Source: Tetragonia tetragonoides
Taxonomy: Eukaryota; Streptophyta; Magnoliopsida; Caryophyllales; Aizoaceae
Assembly: GCA_038025085.1 (NCBI GenBank)
Contig: CM076146.1
Location: forward strand, 12,028,001-12,092,000
Direction: 5' to 3'
Length of the DNA: 64,000 nt
Made by a program: the position numbers and the translations under genes. Below are positions 57,983 through 64,000 of this stretch, piece after piece (positions within the stretch are counted from its first letter, which is position 1; each line of letters starts with the position of its first letter). The notes under the pieces are model-generated. The model was not told where the DNA came from. It saw nothing but the letters and a program-made list of their open reading frames with translations, and ran no database searches.

Positions 57983-58699
57983 TTATGTGTGCTCAACCTT
58001 AAGAACTGGCGTGTCCTCAATGCTAGCGATCATAGAATCGGCTCTAATCTCTAGAACTACCCCTCCGACCATCATCTTGACCTTTTGGTGTAATGTTGAG
58101 GCTATTGCGTTTAGTCCACGGAGCCATGGGCGTCCTAGGAGTAAATTGAATGAAGCAGGAATATCTATGACATGGAATTGAACCATTTTCTCAATTGGTC
58201 CAGTGTTAAGGTTAACTGAAAATATGCCTACGACGTTTCGTTTGGAATTGTCATAGGCCTTCAACCCTTATGCGGCATGCGCAAGGTTATAGACATTTAT
58301 GCCCAAGCATTGGGGGGTCTTTATGGGACAAACATTGACAGCGGATCCATTGTCTATTAGGGTCATTGGGACCTGTTTCTTCTCACATATGGAAGTTAGG
58401 TAGAGTGCCTTGTTGTGGTGCGTTCCTTCGGGTGGAAGGTGTTCACTAGTGAATGCAATTGCTTGCAAAGAATTTCCTTTCGTGAGGAGATTGACCAAGT
58501 TATCCGGAGTAGCTTCAGGGGAAACCATAGTTTGGTTAAGTGTTTTTAGTAAGGCATTTCTATGTACTTGGGATGTAGTCAAAAGTTGCCATATAGAAAT
58601 ATCAGCCTTAGTCTTCTGAAGCTGTTTAAGTAGTGTAGTGTCATCATCCTCGATTGGAGGGTTTTGGTCCTTGTTCTGGACTAAAGGAGAGTCTCTCAC
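57983..58699 (-). pseudogene. Protease of Tat element 2
   Basis: KQVPMTLIDNGSAVNVCP near 58,370-58,320 is the active-site motif; LKAYDNSKRNVVGIFSVNL and FNLLLGRPWLRGLNA follow. One stop at about 58,267 separates the two parts. Confidence 0.87.
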
Positions 58700-58723
58700 T
58701 TGTGGTATGACTGAAGCCGTGTT

Positions 58724-59255
58724 TTATAGCGGATCCTTATTCTGGAGGTGGGGTGGTATATAGTGTCTTCCCGACCTCGTGAGGTGTTCAACTTCAGGAG
58801 ATTCATCATCAGAAGAGTCGTACCATGCTTTAGAAATCTGGAAGGTAGCATCTTCCTTATCACTATCACTTTCCCAAAGTTCGGCTACCTTTAGATGGAG
58901 GGAGTCAAGCTTGAATGATGGGATAGAATGTCCAATTGGCACAATCAGACGAGAGGGGTCTTTTTCCTCTTCTTCATTTGTAATAGCAAAAACCGCCCCT
59001 AGAGGATTGATGTTGTTGTTTGGAGTGGGAATATTCTTTAGCTTGGGAATAATCCTATTGTCAAAAAGATCCTGGATCCTATTTTTAAGTGTCCAACACT
59101 TCTCGGTGTCATGTCCTTTTCCTCTATGGAATTTGCAATAATGATTAGGATTCCATGATAGGCTCCTCTTTTCGACGCCAGGATCCGGAGTAGAACCCAC
59201 GACACTGAGATAGTCATTTTTGACAAGCTTTTCCAAAACCCTAATTATACGTACA
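58724..59255 (-). pseudogene. Nucleocapsid end of gag, Tat element 2 (5'-truncated)
   Basis: VLEKLVKNDYLSVVG near 59,230, zinc-knuckle CKFHRGKGHDTEKCW near 59,140-59,095, then NRIQDLFDN and a Pro/acid linker with SKAWYDSSDDE near 58,830, which matches GKAWYDISDDE of element 1. Homology to element 1 ends near 59,255; the capsid part, leader and 5' LTR are missing. Confidence 0.87.
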
Positions 59256-59426
59256 TTCTCAGAATATTGGTAAAACCATATTCTGAGATGATGTGGCATT
59301 GACTTAGTAGTAAAAAAATATGAAGTGGCATAAAAGAGGCCCAAGTTAATAAAGACGTGTGTGGTGAAGGGGCCAAGTAAACGAAGACGCACCTGGTTGA
59401 AGGAAGGTAGGAAAGAATCTGACTAT

Positions 59427-59703
59427 GGGTATGCTTGGAATGAGGTTAATGATTAAGGGAGTAATAGGTAGAATTATAGGCTAAAATAGAGGGTGTGGAA
59501 GATGGTGGGTGTTAGATTTTGTGAAGAGGAGGGTAATCATTCCCCCCATTTGGGTCACCCTCCCCCTAGAGTAATGCATTACTCCTTTCTCCCTTCAAAC
59601 CCCCTTAATCTTTACCCCATCACCAGCTCCACGTTCCTATTTTATCTTTTAATTTATTCCATTATCCACTTAATCATTACTCCCAATCCAAACATGACCA
59701 TGT
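59427..59703. mobile_element. MITE-like element with about 80-bp imperfect terminal inverted repeats
   Basis: The left arm (gggtatgcttggaatgaggt, taatgattaagggagtaata) is the imperfect inverse of the right arm (ccacttaatcattactccc, aatccaaacatgacca). No open frame. Terminal sequence resembles Harbinger/Tourist or hAT MITEs; the target duplication is unclear. Confidence 0.65.
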
Positions 59704-60060
59704 GAGCAAACATCACCATCTTTACTTATATGGCTCTCTGAATGTCCATTTCTCTCTCTTCAACATATCCCAGCCTCCATTATTTTCTCTTTCTTCTCCC
59801 ATGGCCTCCATATCCGCTCTCTCTCAGTCACCGCCCTCCATCACCTCAACCACTGTCTCTCCTATTTCCTCACACATATCTCGTCTCTCATCGCCATCCT
59901 CCCTCCTCTCAATCTGTCATCTTCATGCTTTCTCACTCAAAACACTGGCAATGAGAAGCGAAAATGAAAAAAAAGCTGAAGATGATTTCCAATATTCCAA
60001 TTTTTTTGTAGTTAATCTTTAGAATTTCGATTCTGGTTGCGATTTGGGCTTTCAGTTTTA
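59704..60060 (+). CDS. Doubtful short open frame, Ser-rich N-terminus
   Basis: After a pyrimidine-rich leader-like stretch, an ATG at 59,801 opens MASISALSQSPPSITSTTV and stays open for 74 codons to 60,022. The Ser/Thr/Pro-rich start resembles an organelle transit peptide in composition. No homolog is recognised and the frame ends early, so it may be an untranslated leader or a broken gene. Confidence 0.25.
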
Positions 60061-63000
60061 GGGTTTATTTTGTGCTTAAGCTTCACCTCGCCTCTCTCAC
60101 CGGCGTTTTGGACCTTGGGCGGCTGTTGCCGGTAAGAACTCTTCTGTCTCCGTTTTATTTCATGTTCGTTGGTGCAATTAGACAAAATTGCTTGTGAATT
60201 TTTTTGCTTATATTCTTTGCTGATCTTTTAGATTTCTGCACTTAGATTCGTTCTTTAGTTATTCTTGCTTCTTAATTTCATTTAGAATAGTGTATCTAAA
60301 ATTCCATAATTTTCGAGTTGAAGCTTTGTCCTCTCTTGGAAAAAAAAAATTAGGGTTCTTATCTGTTATTGTCAAGTGTGGAATCTGAACTTAAAAAGAG
60401 AAGTAAAAAAATGGAGAGAACAGAGAAAGCTCCTGAACTTGACCTCTTTCATTGTAACTGTAAACCATCTCTGTACGTACAACTATGTATAAGAAAAGCT
60501 AAAAAAATTACAGAGGGGAACTACACTAAGTAAATTCTTTTGATATGTGGTTAGAGAGCTTCTTTTTTCTTTTCTTTTTTTTTTTGTGGTGTTGTTTAGG
60601 CTTAAACCTTGATTACAAATCTAATTTACCTATGAAAGGTACCTGCTACTATACGACATTCAGTTTCTCCCCCCCCCCCCCCCCCCAAACAAAAAAGGTT
60701 TATGCAATTTATTGCTTTGTTTTTGCCTGTTGAGGTGTTGCTGCATACTATGAGCCATTTTGGCCATTTTATCAATTTGCTGTCAAAAATAAAATAAAAA
60801 TAAAACTAAAGTGCCATTAATTGAATGCTCTTCTGGTTCTTGGTCAGGAAGAGGAGTCAGAAAAGATTCGTCTTTCATCACTGTTAGTGTTTGCAGCTGA
60901 AGGTAATGTATGTATATGTGTGTTTTTATTTTGGTGCTATATATTGGAAGCTAACATTGACAATTTTGTTATTTTATTATCTAATTTCATTGTTATCTGA
61001 GTTGCTTCAGACCATGTGCTTTTAGCCTTAATTAACATGAGGTCTGAATGAATTTACCACTAGTTTGAGTAGATTTTGTTACAGTTACTTGAAATTGATC
61101 AATTAATGACGGTGGTATTGGTAAATAGTCACTTGCACCAAAGATGCTTGTTTGTTGTATGAAGCCCAAACTACTATCCAATTGGGAGGGCGGTAAGGAA
61201 CTTAAACTGAAAGAATTATTCACAGTAGATGTCTGAGGAGCAGCTGTATGGACCCTCCCCCTATGTTGCATGCAAGTGCTTTCAATGTTTGCTTATGCTC
61301 CTTCTGTTATTTGGCTTCTGAGCTTTAACAAGCTGAATTTTGTGCATGTGGGTAGTTGGACAGATTGATATTATAATGTTTGGTGTATAGCAAGAGCCTA
61401 CTGGCTCTGAGAGTAATTGAGCCTTCTCTTGACACTTTCAGTTCCTGGAGATGATCGCAAATAGTACCCAAGACTCTTATGCCAGCTCAGTGGTATGATG
61501 GCTTCAAACTCCACCTGTCATTGAAGACCAACAACCTTCTTAACCTATTTCACCAAGGTACTCTTTCTTTCAAATCTTCAATTTTTCATTCGTTTATTGC
61601 TTTAATTTACAGCTTTAGTACCTATTCACCGCCGTGGATTTTTGTTTTCAGTTTTATTGAATCTAGTTTTGTTTAAACTTGAGTAGAAAACGTAAAGCTG
61701 ATTGAACAACTAAAGGAAAGCAAACATGAGCTGTCAGGTGATCTTAGAGATCAATGTTAATAGTTTAGGATCTGTTTTTCAAGTCTGTATTCAAACATGA
61801 TTTTTGTTTTATTGTGGTTTTGCTTGCTAAGAAGAGCTGCAACTCAAGTGAAATAAGCATCTAAGTGGAGATTTTAAGTGAGCTTAGCAAAGCTTGATTT
61901 TACATGCTGAACTGGATGACTTTTCATGATTTTGATCTCAATTTATAAGACTTAAACGCTTGCATAAATCAGGTTGCATAGTGGGGAATCTAAGGGCTGT
62001 AAACATATCTGAATTGAGGGTGCTATCTGAATTGTTGCATAAATCGAATGGCTGTACACCGTGGGGAATCAGGTTGCATAAATAGAAGGTGCTATCTGAA
62101 TTGTTTGCATCTGCTGGGTCGTTACTCTACTTGTGAACTGTGATGGTTGATAAGTAAGTATTAATCTACTTGTGATCTGCTCTCTGATTCCTCTCTGGTT
62201 GCTGATTGGACAACAAAGTGAGAACTGTGATGGTTGATAAGGTGTTTCCTTTTTTCCTGGGTTTTTGTCCTGCTCCTGGAATAATTTGGTACCTTCTCTC
62301 TTTCTCTTCCCATGAAATTCTGTTTGTGTTTTTTATTTTAGTGAGATACTTCAGATTTGTTCTGGACTTAATACTAAATTCTTTTTCTTTTTCTTTTTTT
62401 CTTTTTTTTGAAGGAAGAATTAGACTCCTTCACTTCTCTTTATGACGCAACTTTTAATTTTGAAGCTTCTATTGTGCCAAATGTTCAGTACTCTTGTGTA
62501 AATTTTAACTAGTAAAAGTCTTGCTTCTATTGTAGGTACATATTCTTATTCTTGTCCAGTTCTCCAAGTATCAACCAACTCTGATCCTTCAAAGTTCACA
62601 GGTACGTAGTGTATCTTGTCTGTATGGATTATGTTTCTACTTCTATTGGATGATGTTGTTGAGTTGTTTCAACTTGAATTGGTTGAGTTTCTGATGGGAT
62701 TTTTTTTAGGTAATCACATTAGTACAAAAATCAACCATCTGCATCGCCTAATATGTGACGGTTGATAGTGTGAACCGTCGCCTATAGTGAAGCGGTGGCA
62801 TTTTTGTAAATAATTTGCCTACTGTTATGTGAGCTAAAATTTGGTTCTCTCTATTCTATTTTTGCTGCTTCTGTCCCCTACTGTCTTACTCTGATTTCAG
62901 CATACAAATGAGTATTATTAGGCCTAATTGATTAAGAAACGTGCTAGCAGATTTATTACTGTTTCAGAGCTGCTGTAACTGATCTGAATCAGCCTATTTA

Positions 63001-63715
63001 TGCTTGGTTTTGCATGTTGTGTAGCTGGAAATTCTGTGAAAAGCATGCCCACATTTGTGCAGCAATGGACCAATGGTTGCTTAGTCAGGTTAAAAGAAGT
63101 TGTTAAATGAAACGATTCCTTAGTTGTTGCAATGACAAACGCGAACAGCTGCTCAACACGATTAACTTATTGAGAACAAGGTACGTATGTATTATTTGTA
63201 TTATTGCTATTTGATGCTGAACAGTGCAGTATGTAAAGACCATTTTGATTTTTGTGATGTCATCGTTCTTTTTGCTCCCTTTCATCGAGTATTACTATGA
63301 ACCTGAAGTTCAGGCCTGCACATGGTCTGAATTTGCTTCAGTGTTTGAGAAATGAATGGGTAATTGCATGGTTTGTTGAATGGGTAATTGGATGGGAGAA
63401 TTTCCTTTGAACCCAATGAAGTTGATATGAATTTTTGGTTCTGTTTTTGGATGTTTAATTACTGCATTTTGAGAGATGTTGGTTTCTCTTTATTAGTCTA
63501 AGGATCCAGCATCTTTTCTCCATGTCTGAGCATGCAATTGAGCTGAGTATTTTTCCTCTGTGATTCTGGTATTTTTTGTGTTAGTTCTTTGGGTAGTTTT
63601 CTGAATATTTAATGTAATAAATTTTCCTTGTGGAAGTGCCTCTGCGAGCAACTAATGTATAGGTTTATAGTTTTATACATTGGTATTATAACCTTTTTAT
63701 GTATTCAATAATTGA
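60061..63715. other. Unrecognised region, possibly introns of an unidentified transcript
   Basis: T-rich DNA with scattered gt-ended short exon-like pieces on the plus strand (60,841-60,903; about 61,440-61,558; 62,535-62,601), none recognisable. A run of 18 C lies at 60,669-60,686. A direct repeat of gtggggaatc...gcataaat phrases occurs at 61,980-62,110. No protein can be supported. Confidence 0.4.
62717..62810. mobile_element. Possible degenerate CACTA terminus
   Basis: cattagtacaaaaatcaacc resembles a mutated CACTA end, followed by subterminal-like gacggttgat/gaaccgtcgc motifs. No partner end or target duplication was found. Confidence 0.3.
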
Positions 63716-63788
63716 AGCCTATTAGCTCAGATGGTAGAGCAGTTGTGCTATTGCACAAAAGACGTGGGTTCGAATCCCACGTAGGTTG
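63716..63788 (+). tRNA. tRNA-like sequence (probable pseudogene)
   Basis: A 73-nt cloverleaf: acceptor AGCCTAT/GTAGGTT (two wobble pairs), D arm GCTC-AGATGGTA-GAGC, T arm GTGGG-TTCGAAT-CCCAC; A box tagctcagatgg and B box ggttcgaatcc fit well. The anticodon stem TTGTG/CACAA closes a loop of only six bases (CTATTG), so the anticodon cannot be read with confidence and no CCA is encoded. It may be a tRNA pseudogene or the head of a tRNA-derived SINE. Confidence 0.5.
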
Positions 63789-64000
63789 GTTATTATTTCT
63801 TTACTCATCAGGGGTTTGTCCCGAGATTCGAAAGCACATTATAGTCTAGAATGGAGGGTTTTCTCCTTAGGTTGTATGAATGATATTTTGGACCTTTTGA
63901 TTATAGTTATCTACTTTATACTCCAGAAATTGATAATATTTTTGTGAAGTTAAAATAAAATAAAGTAAAAATTGTATTGAATTATAGTAAAAGTTGTGGT
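63789..64000. other. Terminal AT-rich sequence
   Basis: No gene, A-tail or repeat boundary recognised after the tRNA-like sequence. Confidence 0.5.

Noticed and set aside
60669..60686. Functional C-tract element
   Set aside because: A lone homopolymer of 18 C without neighbouring structure; likely slippage or an assembly artefact.

Overview
The window reads as repeat-dense nuclear DNA from a flowering plant, probably a eudicot; the species cannot be fixed from the sequence. Almost everything recognisable is transposable-element DNA: two Ty3/gypsy elements of Tat/Ogre type (a second, extra RNase H before integrase), two CACTA transposons, a Mutator-like element with a second partial copy, an L1-type LINE plus LINE fragments, a copia fragment and two MITE-like elements. 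No intact host protein gene was recognised. All large coding regions carry stops or frameshifts.

Layout. 1-609: end of a Mutator-like element. 769-13,356: a MITE-like element split by CACTA-1 (827-13,167, target duplication GTA). CACTA-1 holds TNPD and TNPA-like genes on the minus strand and has itself received a copia fragment, a LINE RNase H fragment and a Mutator-like element (11,844-12,861). 13,168-16,960: AT-rich DNA with an array of four 19-20 bp hairpins spaced exactly 32 bp, then degenerate long repeats. 16,970-18,172: LINE remnant with an inverted 3' part and a perfect 38-bp fold-back. 18,173-35,109: Tat element 1 (+ strand): truncated LTR, gag-pol, two antisense genes (A1, B1), 3' tandem repeats, polypurine tract and an LTR that has lost its promoter. 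35,110-40,060: L1-type LINE abutting that LTR. 40,229 to about 59,255: Tat element 2 (- strand): LTR, tandem repeats, genes B2 and A2 on the + strand, then gag-pol on the minus strand, split by CACTA-2 (53,310-57,692, target duplication ATA) and missing its 5' LTR and most of gag. 59,427-59,703: MITE-like element. 59,704-64,000: unrecognised DNA, a possible transcribed leader, and a tRNA-like sequence.

The most interesting signal is a module shared by the two Tat elements. Each has two multi-exon genes antisense to gag-pol: gene B (plant-mobile-domain-like, Pro-rich tail) and gene A (a plant domain of unknown function, basic tail), with introns at matching places. Upstream of these genes, and of the TATA box in each promoter-bearing LTR, lie arrays of about 15-bp GC-rich dyads repeating every 21 bp or close to it (six loci in all). 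The LTR promoter and the antisense-gene promoters therefore appear to share one architecture. Both elements also carry unrelated tandem repeats between gene B and the polypurine tract. Antisense open reading frames in Tat-lineage elements are known in general; the phased dyad arrays and the shared promoter plan are, as far as I can tell, not standard annotation.
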